Below are positions 19,866-28,515 of a stretch of DNA of 64,000 bases, piece after piece (positions within the stretch are counted from its first letter, which is position 1; every line of letters starts with the position of its first letter). The notes under the pieces are model-generated. The model had not been told where the DNA came from and did no database searches. It saw only the letters and a program-made list of their open reading frames with translations. The position numbers and the translations under genes were made by a program. The stretch covers positions 186,001 to 250,000 of the forward strand of contig CDRNVI010000023.1 of NCBI GenBank assembly GCA_977017575.1, read 5' to 3'. This stretch comes from Paramoeba atlantica (taxonomy: Eukaryota; Discosea).

Positions 19866-20478
19866 AAGATACAGTTTCTGTACCTTGTTGGTACTTTTTG
19901 CTAGCCCTTCCTTTCTTTTCCCGGAAACGGGCATATTCTTACTTTTAAATGCCCGTTTCCGGCTGACGGCTAGCTGGAACTGTCCCTCTTTGTCGCGGAA
20001 GTAGGGGACGCACTTCGCACTCTTCACCCCTCCCCGGCTCGCTCTCTTCGAGTGAGCTTTCTTCCCTCCCCGGCTCTCTACTTCTCGTGCTTTCTTCTCC
20101 CGGGAGCTATGCGCCATGGTGGCCTCCCTTGAGGACCACTGGGCGTGCTACAGCGGGAGGACACGTTGTATGCGTGTATAGGGGATGCGAACTTGCACCC
20201 CTCTCTCCCTACATGCTGTAGCGAGTGCGGCGGTAACGGACCTCCCCATGATGCATCATGATCCACGATAGACCATCTGACAGCATGAACCCACGGCTTG
20301 ACCGTGTTGCAGCATGAACCATGGCTATACGTGCTGTAGCATGACCGATGGGCGACTCGTCTCCTACCTCGCACTCCACTCTCTGTGTGACACCCGTCGT
20401 ATGCGGGTCATGCGCCGATGGTATCGGCCGTCACACAGAGAGACGTATCTCTGCGCCACGAGCGTATGATATCATATA
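19866..20478 (+). ncRNA. SL-headed structured unit, copy 2 (3' part after the LINE)
   Basis: Resumes with the duplicated end of the SL exon (19866-19890), then the donor-like GTAC at 19891. The proximal part matches copy 1: hairpin GGAAACGGGC/GCCCGTTTCC, outer GCTAGCC/GGCTAGC, a GTCCCT/AGGGGAC stem and the GGTGGCCTCCCTTGAGG hairpin. The middle (about 20140-20365) is different and contains repeated CAGCATGA words. The 3' junction keeps its shape with other bases: CTCTGTGTGAC/GTCACACAGAG closing ACCCG/CGGGT and GCCGAT/ATCGGC, then TGCGC/GCGTA. Without the LINE this would be a second unit head-to-tail with copy 1. Confidence 0.6.
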
Positions 20479-20493
20479 TCATATCATATATTT

Positions 20494-20606
20494 CTGAAAA
20501 TGAATTTACTGGAGAACTTTCATTGAGCGGTCGACCTGTAGCAATTACAGGTGGGGGAGGACAGTATCCATCCAATCTCTGCTTCAGTGGCAAGAGAGTC
20601 GCTTGA
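20494..20606 (+). pseudogene. Possible 3' remnant of the interrupted LRR gene
   Basis: The frame reads ENEFTGELSLSG, which fits an LRR unit (N.FTG..L), then RPVAITGGGG without repeats and a stop at 20606. If real, it is the far side of the LRR gene broken at 14667. Only one repeat supports this. Confidence 0.25.
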
Positions 20607-20679
20607 CTTTCATAAGGCTCCGCAAAATAACACGCAAAGAAAACATGCAGACGTGAAAACACGTGTCTACGTACAACAT

Positions 20680-20845
20680 ACCCCCCCCTTAAGCGCACCC
20701 GGTCAGACCCCCCCGTTTAGGCGCACATAAAGTTGAGGTGGAGTCTCCGGCGTCAAATTTTTTTTTATGTACTGATTCAGACCCCCCGTTAAAGCGCACT
20801 TTTCACGGAAAACGAGGTGCGCTTAACCGGGGGGGGGGGACAGTA
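20680..20845. mobile_element. C/G-run-capped mini element, TTAAGCGCAC type
   Basis: The left end is CCCCCCCCTTAAGCGCACC and the right end is GGTGCGCTTAACC followed by a run of G and ACAGTA. The motif GATTCAGACCCCCCGTTAA with GCGCAC sits inside (20773-20800). Related lone motifs occur at 9364, 30366 and 51858. Only about 165 bp, no coding. Confidence 0.45.
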
Positions 20846-20953
20846 TTTTATTCAGTTCACATTGTTCTTCTCTTGTGCTTAATTTTTTTGTAGGTTCATG
20901 TTACACAAATAACAGTCATTTAGATGGAGGCACAGGAGTAGGAAAGCTACTCA

Positions 20954-21053
20954 AACGATAAAGATACCGTTTCTGTAAAAAGGTTCGAATGTTGGACACA
21001 ACCCCGTAATGGGGATGTAAGTTCGTAACCTCGTCCTGGTCCTAACAACATTC
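20954..21053 (+). ncRNA. Variant SL-like sequence followed by a hairpin
   Basis: ATAAAGATACCGTTTCTGTA (20958-20977) differs by one base from the SL core, which breaks the core's own hairpin. Just downstream, GAATGTTG (20987-20994) pairs with CAACATTC (21046-21053), enclosing CCCC/GGGG. Another copy of the variant is at 30128 without this hairpin. It may be a second SL-like RNA gene or a relic. Confidence 0.3.
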
Positions 21054-21439
21054 ATACAAAAGCTGTTTTCGTGTGTGGGGTGACGATGCTAGTTATAAAT
21101 TATATTCTTAATTCTGTATTTATTTTCCTATACTGCGACACCTATTTTATGTGTCTGGAGGCAAGGCCCAACTGTGAGCGAAGCCCACGTCTGCGAGCAA
21201 GGCCCAATTGTGAGCGGTAGCCCTGGGACAGAATTATATTTTTTGGCGACCCGCGCGCTCCACCGGCAATTTCAGAAAAACTATTCTGAAAATTTGGGAC
21301 CTCATCTACCATTCTACGACGTTTTTTACGTCAGATCTTCCTCCTACCCCTACTGGTAACTCCAAACACTCTTTTCTTCCCCTTCCACCTTTCTTTTTAT
21401 TCTTCTTGTCCCACCCACCCCCCCTACCCCCCCCTCCAC
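21054..21439 (+). promoter_or_regulatory. Leader region with a long pyrimidine tract
   Basis: No gene up to 21360. From 21361 to 21439 the + strand is almost pure C and T and leads directly into the ATG at 21440. The nearest AG (in CGTCAG, about 21335) could be a trans-splice acceptor. Confidence 0.35.
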
Positions 21440-21925
21440 ATGAACGAATTCTACGCCCGCCGCCACGCCCTCCACGCCCTCCACTACGCCACCCAGCGTC
21501 TCCAGCCCCTCCTCTGGCGCACCGCCCGCGCCACCCGGGAGTCCCCCGACCTCCGCCTGCTCCTCTCCGAGCTCGCGCGGGTCACCGCGGCCCGCACCCC
21601 CGCCCTCCCGCTCCTCCCCCCCGGCCTCCACGACACGCTCGCCCCCCCGGTGCTCGCGGCGCTCCTGGACCACGGCGCGGCGCGGGTCAGTGCGCGCGGG
21701 GCCCACGCCCGGGCCGGCAGCCTGCTGTCCCAGCGCGTCGTGGACATGGGGTCGTTCCGGGAGAGCCTGCCGGGGGTGCGGGCCGCGGTGAGCGCGCAGG
21801 GGCTGATGGTGGAGGAGGTGGCGGCGGTGGAGGGGACGATGGTGAGGGACCCGGCGGGAGGAGCGGGGAGGGGGGAGGGGGGGGGGGAAAGGGGAGGGGA
21901 AGAGGAGGGGGGAGGAGAGGGGTAG
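21440..21925 (+). CDS. GC-rich protein of unknown function
   Basis: 161 codons with ATG after the pyrimidine tract. Residues 1-135 are Arg/Ala/Leu-rich and helical (FYARRHALHALHYATQRLQP, LLSELARVTAAR, LSQRVVDMGSFRESLPGV). The last 25 are Gly/Glu low complexity from a G-run. GC content is far higher than in neighbours. The run of purines downstream (21850-22080) is complementary in kind to the pyrimidine tract upstream. Overlapping frames on both strands are open because of composition, so coding is not certain, but this frame gives the most protein-like sequence. The sharp end in a G-run suggests it could be truncated. Confidence 0.45.
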   Translation: MNEFYARRHALHALHYATQRLQPLLWRTARATRESPDLRLLLSELARVTAARTPALPLLPPGLHDTLAPPVLAALLDHGAARVSARGAHARAGSLLSQRVVDMGSFRESLPGVRAAVSAQGLMVEEVAAVEGTMVRDPAGGAGRGEGGGERGGEEEGGGEG

Positions 21926-22582
21926 GAGAAAGGGGATAGAGAGGGGGGAATAGAGTATAGGGTGTGGTAGGGTAGGCTGCGGTGTGTGTTGGGTAATCAT
22001 ACCAACCATATGGGGGGGTAGGGTTTGGAGAGAGGAGGGAAGATTGGTGGGGAGTGAAAGAAAGGAGGGGATACGTGAAATTGAGGGTTGGAAATTTCAT
22101 GGGAAAATGGATAGAGAGTGTATACAGTACTTGTCCGATGGAATGGTGGGTGCTCTTCCTGGGGAGGTTTCACATGTCTTGCGAGAAGAAGGACATCTAC
22201 AGGGTTGTGTTAGTTTCTATCTCCCGATGTCCGTAAGGTTATTCCGTGTTACGTTGTGGTGGATCGTAAAGCAGCACCAAAAATCGTGATTTGCAGGCCG
22301 ATATGGCGGTGCACTCTGCCGGACCGAATTCAGGATATTCGGAATTTATAAGAACCACTGTAAATTCTTAAAATTCTATTGTAGAAATATAGACGTCCAG
22401 CGTAGCAGCTATCATGTTCTTAAAAAACTCTAAGAAAATAATGACGAATAAAATGCTTCTTTTCGGAACATCATTCGGCAGAATACTTCTTTTCAATGAT
22501 TCTTTTTTTTCGGAACGTCGTCCTTTGAACATTCGTTTAATAATAAATTATCTCACAAAACAAATTGATTTTCTTGTTGTAA
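21926..22582. other. Purine-rich then mixed intergenic DNA
   Basis: G/A-rich to about 22080, then ordinary sequence. No gene or named repeat. Confidence 0.4.
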
Positions 22583-23218
22583 ATGTCGCGCCCAAACCTG
22601 AATTTATTATTATACATGTATGTAGGAGCCTCGGATGAAATCAAAGTTCCTTCTCGTCTGGGTCGATTGAAAGCAGAACGCCCTCCAGAGTATGAATTAG
22701 CACTACTGACTCAGAACCTCGCAGAAAAGCACCACTCATGGGACACGAAGAAACCCGCTCACGAGTGGGAAGGTGTCACTTGTGATGAGCATGGCCAAGT
22801 GGTGCGAATTTGGTGGGCATTTCGCGGACTACGCAACACTCTGGGGTGGGAGCATTTTCCATCAACATTAGTTGAGTTTGGAGTAGAACCAAACAGACTC
22901 TGCGGAGCCGTATCTTGGGGAAGTCTCTCATCCAGTCTCGTGCATTTTTTATTACAAAATAATAATTTTTCAGGAAAAATCGACCTATAAGTTTTACCGC
23001 AAAGTTTAGAAAGGATTATTTTAAGCGAGAATTGTTTTGAAGGCGAAGTGACCTTTCATAAACTTCCATCCACTTTGTCTCATTTGGTGTTAAATTTGAA
23101 CCAAAATCTGTATGGTGAACTGGATATTTTCAAATTGCCGTCTATCCTTGGTTACCACGTTGGTGCGACGAAAATTAAGGTACTCAATGGTGGGGCATTC
23201 CGTGCCTACCGGTCCTGA
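22583..23218 (+). pseudogene. LRR protein gene with a premature stop
   Basis: ATG at 22583; the leader NLNLLLYMYVGA resembles the short signal peptides of sister genes. The N-cap reads HSWDTKKPAHEWEGVTC: the first cap Cys is replaced by His (residue 60). Two repeats follow, then an in-frame TAA at 22988 inside an LRR (KIDL, stop, VLPQSLERIILSENCF). The same frame continues with good repeats and a family-like tail (ATKIKVLNGG) to TGA at 23216. One stop and a lost cap Cys point to a young pseudogene. Confidence 0.7.
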
Positions 23219-23647
23219 ACCACAACCGAACGCACAAAGTTGCACACAGGGTAGAAACAAAGTCTCTCTTTTTTATTACCTTTGCACCTCCACTTTTTCT
23301 AATTCGCCAACTAATGTACATTAGCCTATTGTACATTAGCATTTTAAAAGTGCTATGTAAACTAAAATGCTTTTATAAACAAAAAATTTTACCAGAGACT
23401 ATAGAAGAACAGCTCGAAGCGTTTAGAATGTTCGCATCTACGTAACGTGTATAATGGACACGCTAATCTGTACATTGTCCTTGTACTCTATCTTCTTATT
23501 GGCAAAATATTGAATTGGAAGTCTGAGAAAATCTTTGGATAAGGGGATTAAGAATTTATCTTAACCTAGACATGCAGAATAAAATAAAGTTCTCCGAAAG
23601 CTCTTTTTGTGCAACTATTTTTTAGAAAACATGCAAAGCAAAATACG
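23219..23647 (+). other. Intergenic with a candidate trans-splice acceptor
   Basis: No gene. Shortly before the next ATG, CTATTTTTTAG (about 23616-23626) is a pyrimidine tract with AG that could be the SL addition site. An upstream out-of-frame ATG with a quick stop follows it. Confidence 0.35.
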
Positions 23648-24289
23648 ATGATCTCACGTGCCTTTTTACGTACTTCTGACACAGTTTCACGTTCTGCCAA
23701 AGTAGGGCGCATATTGGTTCCCCAGGAGTATAATTTAGAGCGATTTTTTGCAAACATTTCGAACCCTCATTGCTCGTGGACGACGAACACAACCGCCTGT
23801 GAATGGAAAGGCATACAGTGTGATACGAATGGAAATGTTAATCGCATAGAATTAGGAGTATCACCAATAATTTCATTTTTGACCGGCGAGAAGGATGAAT
23901 ATTACGGGACATTTACGTGGAGGTACATGCCTGATACGACATTGCACCTTGCTGTGGGCGAACTAAAGGGGATCAGCGGCGTATTGTCCATCGCAGACCT
24001 CGCGCCTAGTTTGTATTCTATTTTTATCACAAATTGTGCCCTTTACGGTTCCGTGGACTTGACGGTGCTTCCGCAGAAGTTGACGTGTTTGAGTCTCGAT
24101 GGGAATCGATTTTCCGGTGCACTGGATCTTACATCATTGCCCCAAGAGCTAATAATTTTGTGCTTACAGAGGAACTGTTTTGAAGGTGAAGTAAACCTTT
24201 CGAAACTTCCTGCTACATTAACTACTCTCGATTTGAGATCAAATTATATTCACATAGCATCAGTTATTCCGTCTTTCGTTTTCCTATGA
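23648..24289 (+). CDS. Short leucine-rich-repeat protein
   Basis: 213 residues from the first in-frame ATG. The start (MISRAFLRTSDTVSRSAK) is basic rather than hydrophobic, so it differs from the secreted-looking sisters. LVPQEYNLERFFANI precedes the cap with W44, C51, W53 and C58. Then come about five repeats (VLPQKLTCLSLDGNRFSG, SLPQELIILCLQ, KLPATLTTLDLRSN). It ends with a hydrophobic PSFVFL. Unknown ligand. Adjacent to a further LRR gene 370 bp downstream on the same strand. Confidence 0.75.
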   Translation: MISRAFLRTSDTVSRSAKVGRILVPQEYNLERFFANISNPHCSWTTNTTACEWKGIQCDTNGNVNRIELGVSPIISFLTGEKDEYYGTFTWRYMPDTTLHLAVGELKGISGVLSIADLAPSLYSIFITNCALYGSVDLTVLPQKLTCLSLDGNRFSGALDLTSLPQELIILCLQRNCFEGEVNLSKLPATLTTLDLRSNYIHIASVIPSFVFL

Positions 24290-24656
24290 TACGTGCATGT
24301 ACATGTACTTATGGTACGATACATACAGTATAAATTTATTTATGTACATGTGTTGCTTTTTCTGTAAAAGAAAGCAACACATTTTTCTCTCTTCAGAAGA
24401 AATTTTTCTTTAAAAGCAAAGTCGGTACTCAAAAACGAATTTTCTGACTGACACTGACTGACCGGCTATCATGAACTCACACGGATTAGCACTGACGGAT
24501 TGCGTAGTATCCATTGTACGGTTATACAGTATTCTTTCTCCTTACATTTCTATAATTTTTGGCGACAAATATTGAAGCTTATCTTACTTATGTCGTGCTG
24601 ATTTTGAATATTACAGTTCTTATCTTTCAAACGAAATCTTCAATACGCGGTTCTAA
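24290..24656 (+). other. Intergenic between LRR genes
   Basis: AT-rich, with repeats of ACATGTAC (24295-24350) and a candidate acceptor ATATTACAG at about 24609-24617 before the next ATG. Confidence 0.35.
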
Positions 24657-25268
24657 ATGGATGTTTCACGTGCCGGAAAAGTGCACAGTGTGGTGATTCC
24701 TCAAGAATATGTTTTGATGCAACTGCTTGAGAATGTGACGTACAAAGAATCAACCTGGAACGCGAATACTCCAGCGTGTCGATGGAAACATGTTTCGTGC
24801 AATCATGAGCAGCAAATTTCCGTCCTAGACTGGGGGCACAACGGAGTATACTCTTACCAAAGTCCGGAGTTGCAGGGCAGTTTTATGTGGCGCTATTTAC
24901 CATACTCACTTCGAGTATTTCGTGCTTTTCGTCAAAGATTGTGTGGCACTTTATCGTTGTGCGAGCTTCCTTATCGTCTTCGTGTTTTCGAGATAGACGA
25001 GAACCGTCACTACGGAGTGCTGGATCTGACTTCACTGCCTCAGGCCATGGAATGCTTGCACTTACGTGCCAACCAGTTTGAGGGTAATGTTGTGCTTACA
25101 GCTCTTCCTGCAAAATTACTCGCCCTTGATTTGTCACAGAATCAATTTACGGGAAGTGTTGATCTCTCCGCCTTGCCCCGTGTGGTACAGCGCTTGAACC
25201 TTTCTGGAAACAAATTACATCTCACCCCTTGGATAGGAAAGTGTCCACCTGAAATCAAATTAGAGTGA
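24657..25268 (+). CDS. Short leucine-rich-repeat protein
   Basis: 203 residues; ATG directly after an in-frame TAA. No signal peptide. IPQEYVLMQLLENV, then the cap W34, C41, W43, C48. Repeats from about residue 75 include ELPYRLRVFEIDENRHYG, SLPQAMECLHLRANQFEG, ALPAKLLALDLSQNQFTG and a final LNLSGN. The short tail is basic (WIGKCPPEIKLE). It is the closest match to the broken copy at 14302. Confidence 0.75.
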   Translation: MDVSRAGKVHSVVIPQEYVLMQLLENVTYKESTWNANTPACRWKHVSCNHEQQISVLDWGHNGVYSYQSPELQGSFMWRYLPYSLRVFRAFRQRLCGTLSLCELPYRLRVFEIDENRHYGVLDLTSLPQAMECLHLRANQFEGNVVLTALPAKLLALDLSQNQFTGSVDLSALPRVVQRLNLSGNKLHLTPWIGKCPPEIKLE

Positions 25269-25334
25269 GAACGGCATGGAATTCGCAAGGCTTTGTTTCT
25301 CTTTTTATCAACTGGTAAGGGGCATTAAGCGTCG

Positions 25335-26010
25335 TCCTGTTTTTTGTGCTTTACGACAGTTACCGATGACCGTATAAAAAATTAACAGTGGAACCTACTC
25401 TACGACTCACATGGTCATTCGTACATTTAAAACGAGAAACTAAACTTTACGGGCAATGTTAACTTATATTGTATCAAAAAAATGTCGATTTCTATTTTTT
25501 GGTATCTAGATTTTAGGTGCCTTGGTTCCTTATTTTTTCTTGTTTTTTCTGGCATGTGTATTTGTTTTGATCTCAGCTGCGTACTCAGATGGAGACATGC
25601 TGGGGACAATCCGTAGGACTTTGCGCCTTCCTTAAAAAATCACCAAATAGTTCTGGACGAACCTTTCCCTAATGATAACACACCAGGTATACCACACAAA
25701 GGAAATGAGTCATTCTTCGTACGTCGCAGAAGGACTGAATACACAAAGTTTTGAAAGGGACTGCGCAGTTAGGCTCTCTATTTTTCGGATGTACAAGAGG
25801 AAAAGAGGATATTATTTCGAAGACTGGTCCAAAGAAAATATTTTTGATAGAGTTCAACTTGTCCAAACTTCCACGAATAAAAATGCGATGGGCAATACGT
25901 TCAGTGCTTTACGTCAGTTGCCGATGACCTTATAAAAAATTATCAGTGGAACCTACTCAACGACTCACATGGTCATTCGTACTTTTAAAACGAGAAACTA
26001 AACTTTACCG
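25335..26010 (+). repeat. Direct repeat pair flanking a hAT scrap
   Basis: About 110 bp at 25350-25455 (TTACGACAGTTACCGATGAC, ACTCACATGGTCATTCG, AACGAGAAACTAAACTTTAC) recurs at 25908-26010 with few changes. Between them, 25848-25895 matches the hAT piece at 33800-33850 (AACTTGTCCAAACTTCCACG). The arrangement suggests a duplication around an inserted or captured fragment. Confidence 0.5.
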
Positions 26011-26193
26011 TGCCCTAAGAGGAACGTAATTCGAAATTTGTATGATTTGCTCTACATTCATTTATTTTTACAGTGGTACCATCTCTCGCACTACTCTTGA
26101 TTAATTAAAAGGAAGTGGGTAAAAGGTAACAAAAAAAGAAGGATCCTTAAAAAATAAACTCATTTCGCCCATTCCAACTTCAAAGCCAATATA
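26011..26193. other. Intergenic, no gene seen
   Basis: AT-rich spacer up to the transposon end at 26194. Confidence 0.4.
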
Positions 26194-27252
26194 TACAGTG
26201 GTGATCAGCCTCTTTTACCCCCCTACAGGTCTTGTATTTTATCCTATTTTGGAAATATTTGATATGGGACTGTTTTTCGACCCAATCGTTCCGAATCCGA
26301 GGTCCTTTTCACTCGTGGATACCTGTATCATGCCTAAGCTTAAAAAAAGTGCAAAAAGACCGATGTTTTTTACAGAGTAGATTTTTTTCAAAATTAACAG
26401 CTTTTTTTGGTGATTCATGACGAAGAGGCACCGCCTCCTGTGTTTACCTTCCTCCCGCGTGCGCTCCGAGATGCGTACGGCACTCGTAATCGATTACGAG
26501 CGACTTAAGTACTATAAGGCAGTCGCAAAACTCCATAAACTTGCCCCCAGGACTGTAAAGTATTGGGTGCGGAAGTATGAGGATCACGGACACGTCAGTA
26601 CTCCACCTCGGTAGTGGGTGTGCATGGTCCTTACACAAAGGTACGTTGAAGCATGAGTTTCTGCGTGCCAGAGAGTGTCGCAGGATACCGTGGAGGGTTG
26701 TCCTACGTTCTCCGTTGTGCATCACGAGGTGCGAAGCGAGCACGGAGGCTCCCTGAGTAGTGTCCGGAGGGCTCTTAATTTTAAGGGCTATGGGCGCCTT
26801 CGCAAGGCCAAAGACCTTGGTCTCAAACCGCGTCACATACAACTCCGTCTTAAGTGTGAAGGACACGCTTAAGTGGAGTGACGCTGACTACCTGAACATT
26901 GTTTTTACCGATGAAAAACTGTTCAGTTGCTGTGCGGGGTCAAACGCCGACTTTTACGTCGGTCGCACGCAAGCACCTCGTCTGAGGCAATCGGACCGGC
27001 CGGGAAAACATCTTGGGGGGAAGGGGATAATGGTGAGGATGGGGTATTCCTTTAACTTTGGTCTGTTCTTCTTCGTCTTCGAGAGAGAACAGCGTGCCTC
27101 TGTTAACTCCGAACAGATTTTGTTGGCTTACGACGAGAGTGGCATGGCAAGTTTTTTTCGTTCGCACCGGAAGGCCATCCTTCAAATGGACAACGCCCCC
27201 ACCCATTCGATTGTTAAAAAAAAGTATCTGAAACGTAGTAGTATCTGTCGCA
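26194..27252 (+). mobile_element. Tc1/mariner element, right part replaced by a MITE
   Basis: The left end TACAGTGGTGATCAGCC (26194) is followed by a transposase region that stops where the MITE at 27253 begins. No right end or transposase C-terminus appears after the MITE. Confidence 0.55.
26417..27252 (+). pseudogene. Tc1/mariner transposase, truncated
   Basis: ATG 26417: MTKRHRLLCLPSSRVR, then a helix-turn-helix stretch (YYKAVAKLHKLAPRTVKYW). After a stop at about 26612 the sequence continues in other frames with WSDADYLNIVFTDEKLF (first Asp), GKGIMVRMGYSFNFG and ILQMDNAPTHS (second Asp). The third acidic residue region is gone, cut by the MITE. Several frame changes are present. Confidence 0.7.
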
Positions 27253-27998
27253 TACAGGGGTGTAAATTTGGACGTGGGGGGGTCTAAAGTTTGTAAAACT
27301 TGGCCAATTTTGGAAAATTATAGCGCATTCGAGAGCTCTCGAACTGGGCTCATGAACGTGCATGTACGGCATCTGCGTTAATTAGAATTTCGAGTGCACG
27401 TAAAAAAAAATTAGTTTTTTGGGAGGTAAAATTTTGCATTTTTCACAGTTTTTCTGATTTCTCCCCTGATTAATGCTACAAAGATGGGGTTGTGGGCCAT
27501 CACCCGAACACAAAGACTACGAAAGGGTTTATTCTTCGCCTGGGCACGTAAAAGCAAGCTGGTGCATGGTTCTTGTTGCGGATTACGAAACAACACAATC
27601 TTTTTCGCGCTAAAAAATCATGTTCCATAGTGGGCGACTCCAAAAATGGTTGAGCCCCTCGGAATAGTGCAGATTTGATCATTGCGATCGAAGCAGCGTT
27701 TCAAGGCCCATGAAAATGCCATGAAGAGCTTTCGAAAGCGATGCTGTATTGTGATTGGGATTAATCGACGATAATAGCAATTATAATTTTTTTTTTCGAT
27801 ATTTGCTATTGTTTTAGAAAGTTGCAAATAGCTTTTGGGGGCGCTTTGTCTAGGGGGCAATACCCCCTTGTGCATAGTTCGGCCTTGTTACGTTCATGAG
27901 CCCTGTTCGGGAGCTCTCGAATGCGCTATTATTTTCCAAAATTGGCTAAGTTTTACAAATTTTAGACCCCCCCCCACATCCAAATTTACACCCCTGTA
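27253..27998. mobile_element. MITE-like mariner derivative (CAGGGG ends)
   Basis: 746 bp with about 110-bp inverted ends: TACAGGGGTGTAAATTTGGA left, and the same inverted at the right. Both contain CGAGAGCTCTCG (right arm GGGAGCTCTCG) and the AATGCGCTAT block (left ATAGCGCATT). TA flanks it. Inside, on the + strand near 27670-27760, a decayed transposase C-terminus remains (IIAIEAAFQ, then in another frame MKSFRKRCCIVIG), matching the end of the transposase at 5294. It is inserted into the Tc1 relic to its left. Confidence 0.65.
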
Positions 27999-28002
27999 TA
28001 TT

Positions 28003-28195
28003 TCCCCGCTATCACTGTCATTAACGGAACGAAACTGGCAATCAAAGTCGAATAAAGTCAATCAAACCCGAGCTATGTAAGTGTCGTATACATTTCCCCG
28101 CTACCACTGTCATTAACGGAACGAAACTGGCAATCAAAGTCGAATAAAGTCAACCCGAGCTGGCAATCAAAGTCGAATAAAGTCAACCCGAGCTG
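28003..28195 (+). repeat. Short tandem repeats
   Basis: A block of about 90 bp starting TTTCCCCGCTATCACTGTC is repeated once from about 28091. Inside it a 36-bp unit (GGCAATCAAAGTCGAATAAA, then GTCAA) is repeated up to three times. Non-coding. Confidence 0.6.
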
Positions 28196-28515
28196 AACTG
28201 ATCTCCGAAATTGTTTTCCTAAGTGAAAATTACGACATACATGATTATATGCTCTTATTAGTTGTAAGACGTAACTTACAAGCCACTTACCCCAGGGTGT
28301 GTACATGGCAAACACCGTGTTTTTTTCCGAAGAGTTTTTTATTTCTGGAGTTCGAGGAAGTGTTTCTTCCATACTTCATTGTATGGCCCTCATTGTACGT
28401 ATGATCACATACTTTGAAGGAGAAAGCTAATGTCACGCTTTCTCAATAAACTACCTACTAGTTCCAATGGTATTTCAACAGCTATAAAACAATTCTTTTT
28501 TTAATTGCAGCCACA

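Noticed and set aside
21406-22009. Long Pro/Arg/Gly-rich open frames on both strands overlapping 21440-21925
   Set aside because: They arise from extreme GC content and are low complexity; only the 21440 frame gives mixed, helix-like protein.
28003-28195. CRISPR-like array
   Set aside because: Units are directly adjacent without unique spacers, and the genome is eukaryotic.
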